A stretch of 64,000 nt of DNA from Phorcus lineatus (Eukaryota; Mollusca; Gastropoda; Trochida; Trochidae), in contig OV121094.1 in NCBI GenBank assembly GCA_921293015.1, forward strand, positions 8,608,764 to 8,672,763. Reading direction: 5' to 3'. A program made the position numbers and the translations under genes. Position 1 is the first letter of the stretch, and each line of letters opens with the position of its first letter. The notes under the pieces are model-generated. The model was not told the DNA's origin. It worked only from the letters and a program-made list of their open reading frames with translations, and did no database searches. Below are positions 47,881 through 59,815 of this stretch, piece by piece.

Positions 47881-48085
47881 TGACAAATCTTCAATGTGTG
47901 CACATGTGCAATTATAACTTTTGCCTAGCAACGATTGTTTCAGCGCGAGTTAGCGTATTTTGTCGTCCATGACGTCGCAAAACAATCACTCGTGATGTCA
48001 AATTAGCCAACCCTTCCACGGGAAGCAGGCCGTTATCTGATTATTTCTTTGCGATTTAGATGGAATAGAATTATGATAATAATAA
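47881..48085 (+). repeat. Dispersed family copy (GCCTAGCAACGATTG), longest
   Basis: It contains TTCAATGTGTGCACATGTGC, AACTTTTGCCTAGCAACG then ATTGTTTCAGCGCGAG, AGGCCGTTATCTGATTATTTC and GATGGAATAGAATTATGATAA. It aligns with 39716-39910 over nearly 200 bp. An ATA/AAT microsatellite follows at about 48076-48092. Confidence 0.7.
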
Positions 48086-48089
48086 TAAT

Positions 48090-48830
48090 AAAAAGTAATT
48101 AAGAAAAGATTATACTTGGAACTGTGTCACATGACTCTTATGAAATTAATTGGAACATAACACTCGCTCCACTTGGGCAATACAAAAATTAACAGTCGTT
48201 TTGTAAAAATTGTATGGCACACTTTTTCGGGAAATAGTCTTTATATATGAATAAATTTTAATAGTAAGACTTGATTTGAAATATCAAAAATAATAGGAGT
48301 AATCAATGAGTTATACTTAGTCATTATCTGAAAAGCAACCCCTAAACATTCACAACTTATATTTCATTTTAATATTTTCTTTATTTTTCTATTTAGAATT
48401 TATGGTCAAACTCTAGAAAAATAATTTCTAAAGCAGGAGATGTATTGTCATTTCTTTATAATTTCATCTCCATCCATACCTGAGAAATAATACATGGTGA
48501 TCCAAACAAATACAAATTCTTACCAACACCTGGTCAGATGTCTATATACAAAAGAAGGAAAGCACATATCGCACCTGACCTATGGTGATATTTATGTCAG
48601 ACAAGTGATATTTATTATTCCCCTGCTAGTGTTTATATACGAGACAATCAAGTTATTTATGCTCTAGGCTGGTCAGTTTGGGTACAGGAAAATAAAGATG
48701 TGTTTCAAAAGTTAATTTATAGGGAATAGTAAGGGCTTTGTTTCTAGTTGAAGTATCTACATGCCATTTTATAGTGATCGTTCAATGTTGATGATATACT
48801 CAAAAGTGAAAATAAAGCCAGTTGTTCATC
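48090..48830. other. AT-rich non-coding DNA
   Basis: No supported feature. Confidence 0.45.
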
Positions 48831-48837
48831 ATTCCCA

Positions 48838-49364
48838 TTGTAATCATCATCATCCTCGTCACTGCTGATAATAACTTCACCATTATCATCATCATCATCA
48901 CGGCAGCAGCATTTTCATTTCCTCCGTCACGACATTCACTTTCATCATTATCGCTATCATTGTAATAAACATCGTCATTATTATCAATATCATAACTTTT
49001 ACTACTATTATTACTATCATTGTCATCAACATTACTATCATCACTGACATCACCACGATCACAAGAATCCTCATCATCATCATCATCATCATCATCACTG
49101 CCATCATCTTCATTATCATTATCGTCATCATCATCATCACACCACCACCACCACCATCATCATCATTATCATTACCATCACCATCTTATTCATCATCATC
49201 ATCATCATCACAACCACCACCATCATCATCACCATCACCATCTTATTCATCATCATCATCATCACAAACACCACCATTATCATCATCATCATCATTATCA
49301 AAAACACCACCATCATCATCATCATCATCACAACAACCACCACCATCATCATCATCACAACAAC

Positions 49365-49402
<38 letters not shown>

Positions 49403-49415
49403 CCACCATCATATT
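48838..49415. repeat. ATC/CAC trinucleotide microsatellite, ~575 bp
   Basis: Long runs of ATC interspersed with ACC, ATT and a few unique words. The middle contains higher-order copies such as CCATCACCATCTTATTCATC near 49174 and 49229. It produces artificial poly-His, poly-Ser and poly-Met/Val frames on both strands. Confidence 0.97.
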
Positions 49416-49419
49416 TCTT

Positions 49420-50230
49420 TGTTCACATGAAAGATATGCTAGCCTGGTTGACAAAGTAACAAAGAAACTTTTACTTTTTTAAAAATGCCATCAAATTCAA
49501 TTAGACCATCATGCAAGACTGAAAAGACCAATTATGGAAGAAACCAATACGCCAGGAGCAAATGATAACCTAATTAACCCTCGCCCTACTTAACTCACAA
49601 ATTATCAATCCCTTCCTCATAATGATGAGAAACTTTCGGAAGCTAAGGAAGCAGAAAGAATACATTGTATAATGGTTGTACATGCATATTGAGCCTTGGG
49701 CCAATCTTGGCTTTCAATGTGACGATAATTTTCAATCAAAGAAATTTTTAACCCAAATTATTATTGATCAGATGCAGTTGAAGCTTTTCTCAGTTACAGT
49801 TCACCATTCTCCCTAGCTCTTTGATTATTAAAAATTGATACGGCTAAAATTGTCATCTTCAGATGAAGCCTCTATTTAGTGAGGAACAAAATGAGAAAAC
49901 TATTCTTTATCCCTGCCGTGGGAAATTGGATAAATTTGAAGAAAAATCACATAGCATGTTTTGAAGCAATTAAAACTTCTCTCACTGTTTGTTTCGGAAA
50001 CTTGTGAATGTGTTGAAAGAACCCCTGGGAATGATAATTTCTTGAAAGATGTCTTTGTTGAAATTGATAACAACATTACAATCTTGTTTTTATCTTTTAT
50101 CAGTGAGGTGTATTGGGTATTACTATAGATTTTAAGAGAATTATAGGGCAAATAAGTTAATTAAAAATAAACTCTGCTTCTGACCCATGTAAATTGTTTT
50201 TTTCACAATCAGGTTGGTTTTAACATAAAA
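49420..50230. other. Non-coding DNA
   Basis: A solitary TTAACCCTCGCCC at 49574 is the only element-like signal. No gene supported. Confidence 0.4.
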
Positions 50231-50249
50231 ACATGGTTAAGTCCTTTTA

Positions 50250-50504
50250 GGTAAGGTGAGGTGAGTTGGTGTTCAACGCCGCTTTCAAGATTATTTCACT
50301 TAAATCGCGGCTGCTGGTATTATTGCAGGGAGAAAGTCCGCAACACCATAGTGGCTGAATTTCAGTGAAGCATTGCACCCAAACCTGACTGCCTGTAGAA
50401 CAGTTCTCTACTGCAGACAAAGTTGCCATGGCCCTGGCAAGATTCGAACCACGGACCTCCTGATCCGAAGCCGAACGTGCTAATCACTGCGCTATTCCGC
50501 CCCC
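50250..50504 (-). mobile_element. Full-length tRNA-derived SINE with 13-bp TSD
   Basis: A perfect 13-bp target duplication TTAAGTCCTTTTA lies at 50237-50249 and 50505-50517. On the minus strand the 255-bp body starts with a tRNA-like head: A-box region AATAGCGCAGTGATTAGCAC and B box GGTTCGAATC. The SINE-specific body follows (GCAGTAGAGAACTGTTCTAC, GTTTGGGTGCAATGCTTCAC, CCCTGCAATAATACCAGCAG), and the 3' end is AAAGCGGCGTTGAACACC then AACTCACCTCAC. This is the reference copy for the family in this window. Confidence 0.95.
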
Positions 50505-50519
50505 TTAAGTCCTTTTAAT

Positions 50520-51680
50520 TTTTACAATCTTTAGATCATGATAATAATTTTAACCCTGAGATCCAACAGCCATTCATTTAGAAACTTTTCTCTGAGTTTA
50601 AAAAAATAAGACAGAAAAATCCTTTTATTTGACATGTTTCTTTATAGAATGAAAAAATGTTCCTATGTGAAACATTCCGGTGAAAATTTTAATCCTTATT
50701 CAATTGAAAGGAGATGATATTAACCAATCTTGTATTCTTAAAATCTTTTTGCAATGATATTCAACAAAGGTAAAGCAAGATCACCTTTAAACATTCGACT
50801 ACTTGAATCATGACATTATCAAACTTTAAAAAAAGGTTTAATGCGATTATGAGACAAGCTTTTACCGTCCCACATCTGAAAATCTATTCATTAAACACAA
50901 AATGTGGATTTAAATGTCAAATTAAAATGCCTTTAGTCAATTTATTAAAACGTTGAAACAAAGAAGTTTTGACCTTTTTGAACACGATTCAATAAAATAA
51001 TCGCTTTCTACGCCCCATATCGTCAAAAAAACGGAAATTTTATTGACGAGAAGAGATAAAAGATCACGTTGAGGTAATTTGTTAGTTTCAATAGCTATGT
51101 TCTATTAGTGAACAAAGATTTTCATCAATATCAAATAAATTGAGTTTTGACAGTTTAAAAGTTTCAATGATCGTACCTATAGTGTTCAGGTATTCTTTTG
51201 CCTGTGACATTCTTTTGAAGTTAGATGTTTTCAACTATACAACATATATTCACACAACAAGTTAAATACAAATTGATAAACCACATGTAAATCTCATACA
51301 TAAAGACTTTCCAACTTTGAAATCAAAGGTTTCCATTCAAATTCAACATTAAAATTCATTTGACATTGTGGATATCTTACATATCTTAAATTTTTATTCA
51401 CATTGCAAAGGTTCAAGATTTGGGTTTTTTTAACATTTAATGTTTATAAAAATCATAATGATATAATCAAAATAATTTGAAAATTAAATTCTTTTTTCAT
51501 ATTTCTTCATATGAAGTATTTCATAATTGCAAAATTTAATCATAAATTAATTTTAAAAATTTCAAACTCTTAACTTAATTTTTTTTTCCAATATGATCAG
51601 AACAGTATCATGTGAAATTATATTTCCAATTATAAAATTCCAACTATTTTTCAATCAATTTCAAACATCAAATCATTAAG
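50520..51680. other. AT-rich non-coding DNA
   Basis: A TTAACCCTGAGATCCAACAGC end lies at 50551 without a partner. Nothing else. Confidence 0.4.
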
Positions 51681-51689
51681 CTGACCCAC

Positions 51690-51960
51690 TAAGTCACCCC
51701 CTAGTGAGATATCAAAAGCCAGTAAAGTTGATCTACAGTACAGGAAACATCCTAAACTAGATAAGATGGACCGTCTACTGCTTTCAGCCCCGCATGGACT
51801 GGGTTATCATGCTAATTATCTCCCTTTACCCACTTATGAATCCGCTATCTGCACAGAGGCAAACTCTGCTGTCAAGAAGCGAGCTCGTTATACAGCTAAT
51901 TAACGTGTGTACCTGTGATTGGGTACTAATTACCTTGTTGATCTTAGTATGGCAGATAAT
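51690..51960. promoter_or_regulatory. Homeodomain motif cluster, candidate enhancer
   Basis: A GC-richer stretch carries ATGCTAATTATCTCC, ACAGCTAATTAACGTG and GGTACTAATTACC, so at least three TAATTA/TAATTR homeodomain cores lie within about 130 bp. GAGATAT and AGATAAGATGG add GATA-type words. Frames are short. The composition contrasts with the very AT-rich DNA either side. Confidence 0.28.
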
Positions 51961-51969
51961 GAATTTTTT

Positions 51970-53000
51970 TTGCCATTTATATAAGAACTTTGCAAATTTG
52001 AAAAATAAATACATTTTTTAAAGATGGTTGTTGGTTAATTTGTTTTTGTGATACATTTTAGGATATGAAGTTCTTACAATATAAATTTGATTAGTTTTGT
52101 TCGAAAATTTTTCAAAAGAAATATTTGTGTAAGAAAATTGTCTCAAATTGAAGAGTTTCATAATTGACAACTCATTTCCTATGATTTTCTTTTATATTAT
52201 GAAAAAATTCAATCAGTAAATTCAAAATGAGGGTTTTGCACTTTTAAATAATTCACAAAAAAGTCACTTTAAATGAATAATTTTTTAAATTGGAATTGTA
52301 ATTAAACGAGGGCTCAACTAATTACACATATATACATTTGAAATATTTTTGGAGAATTATTATAAATAATATATAATGATTTATGTTGAATAAATGTGAG
52401 TTCCCGAATGATCTCTAGTTCAGGTGTGGCATGTTAGCAAAATAGCAACACGGGTCACAGATTAAAGCAAATATTTTAATTAGTCTAAAATTATTACAAA
52501 GTATCTGAGAAGATAAAGTTCCTATGAAGATGTGTCAGGTGCAAAGACATCCACACTTAAATATTCTCCAAAAAGCTGTTAATAACCCTGTATCCTTTTA
52601 GCTTATCAAGGGAAGATAACTCTCGCCCTGAGAATATCAAGTAGCTGTTGACCTGCCAGATATGAGCTCAAAAATGAAGATGGCAGAAAAGGTTATTCAG
52701 ACTTTCCAGATATGATATGTTTAACCCTTTGCATGGTGAATTATTGTTGTTTATACAAATTATAATCATATGTTTCCTGCCACTATAGATTTTGATATCA
52801 ATCACTTCAGTGGTCTACAAAATTAAAATAAAAGATATCAGATGAATATTGATTTTGTCACATGACGTTTACGAAACAAGTATGAATTTTTGTATTTCCA
52901 TTTAAATTGCATTGAAGTATAAAGAAATTGGCCTGCATCCCTTGCAAATACTGGCTACAGTACCACCACAACAATGGATTTATTACGACAAAGAGGAGAA
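51970..53000. other. AT-rich non-coding DNA with a lone TTAACCC end
   Basis: TTAACCCTTTGCATGGTGAAT at 52731 matches the terminus consensus; the partner is not found. No gene. Confidence 0.4.
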
Positions 53001-53009
53001 GATATGGGA

Positions 53010-53072
53010 ACTTTTAATTGTTGCTAGGCCAAAGTGATATGTAAACATGTGCACATATGAAATATATCACTA
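53010..53072 (-). repeat. Dispersed family copy, reverse orientation
   Basis: Reverse complement of TTTCATATGTGCACATG...TTGGCCTAGCAACAATTAAAAG. It has the same word order as the copies at 7.7, 39.7 and 47.9 kb. Confidence 0.6.
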
Positions 53073-53421
53073 CATGCAAAAAACGATATTGGTAATGGAA
53101 TAATTAAAAAACTAAAAAAGTCAGGGTAGTGGTTAACTTTTGGACCTGATACTTCACAAATTCTTCCACACATATCAATTTTCTAATGTCCTTAATGACT
53201 GAGACAAATCCTAAATATGCACCTAAACCTCGACAGTACTCTCGGTGTTTGATATGTGCACCCGATGCACCACATTTACGACACATTGCACCGAGTGACA
53301 CCAGCTTAAGTCTAGGCAGGGGACAGTAAAAGTAAGTGCATAAAAACATGCTTCCCATTCACCTCAATATCTCCCAGATTGCACTCTGCTGCTGTATATC
53401 ACGAGGGAGGATATATTTGTA

Positions 53422-53975
53422 TTAACCCCCTCGGTGCCAAGCAACACATAAGAGTTCCTCACAGTGTAAAGATGTGGAATAACCAGACTGTGTAATCAAT
53501 GAGACTACATACATCTCACTAAGAGCGTTGATGAGACATCTTAATTTGGATGCACAAAAGCAATACTTACACTTACAAAAAAAAGATTTCGGCAAAAGAA
53601 AAGGGGACAGAAGGAATATTTTTCAATCACAACAGATATTGTGTTGTTGTTACATATTCATACCAGCTAGACCTTCTTAAAAAGAATTCTAAGACTCAAT
53701 AATCCATATATTTGAAAAGGAATTGGTTTTTAATGGTAGTGTAAATAAGTACCATATTGCAAATAACCAACAACTTCTTGAAATATTAATTAATTTTTTT
53801 CTAATTCCCAAGACTGAAAGTTGAGATCTTTGAGGAGCAAATGAGTAATTTTAGTTTTTTTGAAGGAACACTTATGTACTCAATGGCTCGTTAGATAGTT
53901 TCAATGTTGGTAAGGAACTGGACTAACTTATCAGCAGCTTAGCTAGATAAGGTACACTGGCAGGCAGGGGGTTAA
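53422..53975. mobile_element. piggyBac-like TTAA element, 554 bp
   Basis: The left end is TTAACCCCCTCGGTGCCAAG and the right end, read inwards, is TTAACCCCCTGCCTGCCAGT. Both have the TTAA target and a shared TGCC at the same offset. It contains no transposase frame. The ends resemble those at 13.8 kb, suggesting one family. Confidence 0.62.
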
Positions 53976-53979
53976 TGTA

Positions 53980-55215
53980 TGTCATGAGGGGACTTCTACA
54001 TAAACATTGAAACATATTTTATGACACAGACCTCCCAAAGCAAGGGGAATTTATATTTTGATTCATCTTGCTCTTTGATAACTAAATTTCAAAATTTATT
54101 ACTAAAAATTAATTTTCTATGCAACTCAAAACAACCACTTTTCAGGACATTGATGTTTGACATATAGATAAATCTTGATGTTTTTATTTGTAACATTGAA
54201 TATCAAAGCTGAACTGAATTCCTTAGTTGTGGAATTTGTCAAAAGAGCAACCTTTTTGCCCTTGATTTAAACACAATCATTAAAAAACAATTATCAACCT
54301 AAAAAATCTGAGTCACTTAAAAATTGCATTGCACATAACAAATATCCCAGCATAAAATATCAAGACAAATAAATTTCAAACAATTCAAAGCATAGAACAC
54401 CCATCACATCAAACAAATCAAAGACAAAATCATATCAAAGAAGTCCATCACAGTTGATAGGGCGTATGAACATATACCCTTATGAACTGTGACAGAGATA
54501 ATCTACCTATCTTTAATCCTTAATCCACAGAAGTTTAACCCTAATCCCTACAAGGCACTTTGAACCAAACAGCCAAATCTTAGAGATAGCTAAAAGCTTG
54601 AAACAATTCAGATACCTGGCACCGCGGGTGGTGGAATAAAATTTACCAGGATTTCTTTAGACCTCCTGGGTTCTTTTTGACATTTTTTAAGACAAATTCT
54701 ATGGTTGAGGTCACGAAATGTGACTTTAAAGCATGACACACACAAAAAAAGATGAATGTTTACTTAGTATTTAACCAAAAGATTAACCTCTTTTTCCCTG
54801 ACAAAAAAACATTACATTGTCGATAAATAACATGGCAAATATTCTATCTATAATAATTTTTTAAAAAGTCTGCAATTGAAGTCCTTTAGGTACAAGTTAT
54901 AATTATGATATATTCAACATTCTATAATTTTTTTCTAATCAATTTGTAGATCCATTTCCCTACCTTAAATGATTAAAAAGCGTTCACACTGAAATGGCCC
55001 CATGCAGTAGTTTTTGCTTTATACTTGAAACTTAAATTCTTCTACAACTATTGATAATTGTGTTACCAACCACACAGATCAGATTAAATCTTTAATCTCA
55101 AAGCCTTTAACAATTAATCAACTCTGTATAACAATTACAAACAAATATATCATAAAAGCCCAACCCCATGATCAAATAAAATAACTGGGATAGGATTCTG
55201 AATAGAATAGTGTCT
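53980..55215. other. AT-rich non-coding DNA
   Basis: No supported gene or repeat. TTTAACCCTAATCCC near 54535 is a weak element-end look-alike. Confidence 0.4.
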
Positions 55216-56545
55216 CTACATTAACCCTCTACCAGCTGAATAATTTACGATTTGGTTCACTGTTTGTATGGTAATTTTTTCACACCCGTAACAACCTGAC
55301 AATACTTGTTCACTCAATAATGTAATTAGGGATTATATTATGTCCGAAATGTGAGTTGTCTAAAAATTAGGAGGATCCCTTTAATTAGCAATGATGGATA
55401 TCGTTAGTGATTCACAGTGTAATATGCATATACAGAATCTTAAATACACACAAGATATTTTTTTATTACCTATCTACCTTCATTACAAAAGTGAAATTCA
55501 ATTCAACTAAAATCATAATTTTTATCTAAAGTGTAAACTGAAACATATTCTAAAAAGAATATTGAAGTTATAATACATCAAAACTAAAAACAAAAGCAAT
55601 ACTTACATTTCTATTTGTATCATCTGTCAAGCACAGTTTGAAAACTCAATCCAGGTCCTTCTAATGGAACTCTAAGATCTTGGATGAAAGTTCATAAACA
55701 GCTTTTTCTGTCTTCAAGTTTGAAAAACTATAGGCTATAAATACCACAAGACATAATGTTTCTTAAGTTGTTTCATCACCATAATATGTCACACCCCAAC
55801 CCTAAGCCAATTCCAAATTTGAAGCTTTACCCAAATTTAAACTTTCATGCCTTTAGATTAAACAGTTTTGAAAAAATAAAATATCTATATTCATTTTACT
55901 TGAGCTGATTTTTCATGTACACCATCTTTAAAGTTAAAACAGGTCTTTCAGTCCATCATTCAACAAGTTGAATAGAGAAATAACAAAAATACTTTTGTCT
56001 TTGACAAATTTGAAGTTGTCTTCTCTGAAGAACATGAAAAAAGTTAATAACTTTTCAATCAAAGTTGATTTCTCCACAGTGAATAACCAAATTCCCAATA
56101 CAGAATCCCAATGCAGTCCTCAGAAACAGTATTTCTCGAACATGACCAACTTCAAAATAAGAATTCATCCGTTACAGAATTCTTGCCGCCACAGTTCGTA
56201 GAACCGCATCTAAAGTTTTCCGAAAAAGACCAAACATTAGATGTCAAAGGATCGTATGAAGCATTTTGTGGAGTGAAAACACAATCTGGATGCTAGTCAT
56301 TGACATCATAATCCAGCTTAAGAACTTCAGCTGTGACAGAACTTGAAATCACCATAACTTGGGAAAACTGTGAAAAACACAAGATTCTTGGAAGTCAATC
56401 AACCTAAAGCTCACCTTCAAAAGCAGAAGTTTATCTGTGACCAAAGTTTTGCTGCCACCTCCTCCCAAAATCTGAGGTTTATCGTAACCCGATAAACATA
56501 TGCCCCTCCCCGCTGTGCCACAGACTTCCAGGAATCGCAACTCAA

Positions 56546-57028
56546 AGACTCAGTCTACAGATTAGCCTGTAAAACAGTCTCTATAAAGTTCTTTTTGAGC
56601 TTTCAAGAAATTGAAATCCAAAGATTCAGTCCACAGATTAGCCTGTAAAACAGTCTCTACAAGGTTCTTTTTGAGCTTTCATGGAATTGAAATCCAAAGA
56701 TTCAGTCCACAGATTAGCCTGTAAAACAGTCTCTACAAAGTTCTTTTTGAGGTTTCATGGAATTGAAATCCGAAGATTCATTGTACAGATCAGCCTGTAA
56801 AACAGTCTCTACAAAGTTCATTTTGAGCTTTCATGGAATTGAAATCCAAAGATTCAGTCCACAGATTAGCCTGTAAAACAGACTCATTAAAAGTCTTTTT
56901 GAGGTTTCATGGAATTGAAATCCAAAGATTCAGTCCACAGATTAGCCTGTAAAACAGACTCATTAAAAGTCTTTTTGAGGTTTCAAGGAGTTGAAATCCA
57001 CAGATTAATCTGTATAACAGTCTCTTTA
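56546..57028. repeat. 76-bp tandem repeat, about 6.3 copies
   Basis: Units AGATTCAGTCCACAGATTAG, CCTGTAAAACAGTCTC... start at 56546, 56622, 56698, 56774, 56850, 56926 and 57002, exactly 76 bp apart. The first four carry AGTCTCTACAAAGTTC and the last two AGACTCATTAAAAGTC, so a variant spread at the right. A further eroded copy (CAGCCTGTGAAACGGTCTCC) lies at about 57102. Confidence 0.95.
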
Positions 57029-57724
57029 ATCTAAAAATTTATTTTGCCAATTATAACGACGTTGAAGAGTTAAAACCTAGAAACTGTTATAAGTTGACAC
57101 ATCAGCCTGTGAAACGGTCTCCGTAAGTTTCTTTATTTCAGGATTGAGAGGAATTAAATTTAGAGGACACATGTAAAACAACCCTTTGTCTATGTCTTAA
57201 CCATGGAAAAATTTGATATTCTGAGACAATCTGGCCAAGTATTTCAGGATTCTTCCATAATTCAATAATCATTATGGTTTAGACCACATCACTATAAGAC
57301 TATATGTGTCAAAGGAAATACCAAGGGAACAACCTTGAACATTCTTTTAAATAGAAAGTCAAAATGGTTTTAATGAAACTACTAGAAGAGCATGTTACAA
57401 ACATCCAGGGAAAATCCTTTTAGGAAGCCTGTTAATTGGACACTCAGAAAAGTTAGGAAAATATTATAAGAGATAAGCTTGTATCAAGGAAATGTAACGA
57501 GAATATCCTGGATCATTCCTGTAAATTTGAATTGGAGTTTTAATAAAACAAAAAAATAAGCATATCTCAAAGAAAACATCGGGAATTCCTGGAAAACGCA
57601 AGTATTGAATCTCAGTCCTTTACCTTGATTGGTAGGAAGGCAGGACACCGGTGAATAAAACAGTAAAACCCAGCAGAGTAATCAATCATTAGATTATGAT
57701 AATCATAGTTATTAGGCCACTGGT

Positions 57725-57983
57725 TGGTTCGAATCCCGCTAGGGGCTCGGCAACTTTGTCTGCAGTAGAGAACTGTTCTACATGCAGTCAGGTTTGGGTG
57801 CAATGCTACACAGAATTTCAGCGTTGTACCACATATGGTTCACTAGTTCCAGCTCATGCTCGCAGGTTTCACCGCATTGCATAGCCACTATAGTGTTGCG
57901 GGCTTTCTTCCTGCAATAATTGTAGCGGCTGCGATATAAGTGAAATAATCTTGAAAGTGGTGTTAAACCCCAACTCACCTCAC
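57725..57983 (+). mobile_element. tRNA-SINE truncated at the B box, with TSD
   Basis: Flanked by TATTAGGCCACTGGT (57710-57724) and TATGAGGCCACTGGT (57984-57998), a 15-bp target duplication with one mismatch. The body starts at TGGTTCGAATCCCGC, i.e. exactly at the B box, so the A-box half of the head never integrated. It then follows the family through to AAAGTGGTGTTAAACCCCAA and CTCACCTCAC. It differs from the 50.25-kb copy by an extra internal segment around CACTAGTTCCAGCTCATGC. Confidence 0.93.
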
Positions 57984-58049
57984 TATGAGGCCACTGGTAC
58001 AGATAAGTTATCATGAAATATTCCCAGATTGGCAGATGAAGGGTTAATG

Positions 58050-59810
58050 CGATTTTTAAAATAATCTTTGCAACATTTAAAGCAAGTCCAGTGGATATTT
58101 CATAAAGCCAGCTGTCATAGGAAGAACTTTGATGTAAACTGAGGTCTTTGATAAAGATTTATCAGGGGATATAAATGTATGTTTATTTAGCGGAGTCAAG
58201 TAACAAGTTGCCTATCTCTCAGATGTGTGGCCTGCAGGGTTGATGTTTTCATCCTGTTGATTTATACACACCAAGGGTCATATTCCCAATATAGTGGACT
58301 TTATGTATCTGTGTAGTGTCACTTGTAATTTGAAGTAAGATAAGTAGATAAGAGTAGAATCAAGGGAGCATTTTCTTACTTATTTCAACAATTTTCCTTT
58401 TTTTCTTGAAAATATGTTTCCATTTCCTTGGCTTTTAATTTCATGACATCAGGATTTATTGTGTATGTAAAAATGTTACATTATGCACCTTTTATTATTG
58501 CGAGGGAGTTATCATTTACACCACTTTGGCAATATTTTAGCCATTAGCATCAGTATGAAGTGTATAAAGATAGCTAAGTTTCTCTGATATTCAAGAAATA
58601 TTAAACAAATAATAAAAGTTGTAGACCAATAAAATTTTGCATTAATTGTGAAAAAAAAACTAAGGTGACCTTAATGTACTGCAGTCACCTTTGAGCAATA
58701 TGGCACAAAGATGATATTAGCACGGATGTTGTTTTGTACAACAACACCAAGGACATACCGTATACATAGCCTAGTAGGATAAGAGTTAATGTGAAACCAG
58801 AAATCTCTGAAAGACCAATAGTGCCTAAAGGAAAGAGGAATATTTCACCTATATCCTACATTAAGAAGCCTCCATCACTATTGTCTTGATACTGTAAGGT
58901 AAACCAGACAGCATTATCCTTACTGAATTTCAAATGCAAAACTGAAATCTCAAGGTGATATTTTTCTTCATCATTTTCAAGGAGACAGAAATCATTTTAA
59001 CACATAACTCAAAGCTTTAGAGATTATTATCATAATTTGTTATAAAGCAAAATTGTAAATGAATATTTCTCACAAGTGATATTTCTCACCTAAAATTGAT
59101 TTATTGTTCGCTGCTTGGGAAATATTTCAGCTATCAGTGGCTAGTCACATAAAAAGTAATCTGCATGTTTAAGATTTTTTTTCATCTATCTGAAAAAGAA
59201 ACCTGTGTAACGAGAGGCCAATAAGTTAATTTTTTTATTATATTGTTTCAAACGTCTTCCCCATCATAATATGCAAGAACTGAAACCATCGTATTAATAT
59301 ACAATATTCCTATGCAAGGGAGGTAACTATTACTGGACTATGCTATGGAGACACCTCACACAAATTATCAATACATTACAATATCATTTGCCTTTCATCA
59401 CATATCCTTTTATTCATTCAGAATGAATGAACAGTATGTACAATAAAACTTTGTAATACTCACTCGTCTTTTTTGACAGATAAAACATACCTTTTTATTC
59501 AATCGAGGCATTAACCACAGGGGTAGATACATGATTTTCATATAGTGGGAGCACCCCATGGGTGTCACAAGCTACAATTTAGTTAATTAATACACAACTT
59601 TTTAAAAATTTTGTGTAATAGTTTTCTGAATTTTAGTTCCAGCTAGCTACCCTCTTTTTCCAAGGATAGACGGCTATTGGTAGTTTGAGCCTATTAAAGT
59701 GGCAAACCAGTTGCTCTTTACTTCAACTCTAATAACCATGGCAAGAATGATCTTAATTACGAGATCATTGCTCAACTCCGAGGAGATCCAAAGCTAGAGA
59801 CAACCACCTG
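58050..59810. other. AT-rich non-coding DNA
   Basis: No supported gene. AGTAGGATAAGAGTTAA near 58788 is a weak right-type TTAA end. Confidence 0.4.
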
Positions 59811-59815
59811 TAGGA

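Larger units (their letters stand above)
55221..58047. mobile_element. Possible 2.8-kb TTAA-bounded composite element
   Basis: TTAACCCTCTACCAGCTGAAT at 55221 and, read inwards from 58047, TTAACCCTTCATCTGCCAATC could be the two ends of one element. It would enclose the 76-bp array and a later SINE insertion, a size and layout like the 34.9-kb element. Only the terminal eight or so bases pair well, so the two ends could instead belong to separate decayed copies. Confidence 0.3.

Noticed and set aside
49020-49454. Long poly-His/poly-Ser (plus) and poly-Met/Val (minus) open frames
   Set aside because: They are produced entirely by the ATC/CAC trinucleotide microsatellite.
55600-55715. Minus-strand exon with donor AAT|GTAAGTATT
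   Set aside because: The donor is strong, but all three frames contain stops before any acceptor. The same word, CAATACTTACA, also occurs inside the TTAA element at 53.57 kb.
56111-56540. Protein-like frames on plus (61 aa) and minus (63 aa) beside the 76-bp array
   Set aside because: They are short, overlap on opposite strands, lack good acceptors and border a tandem array whose eroded copies may explain them.
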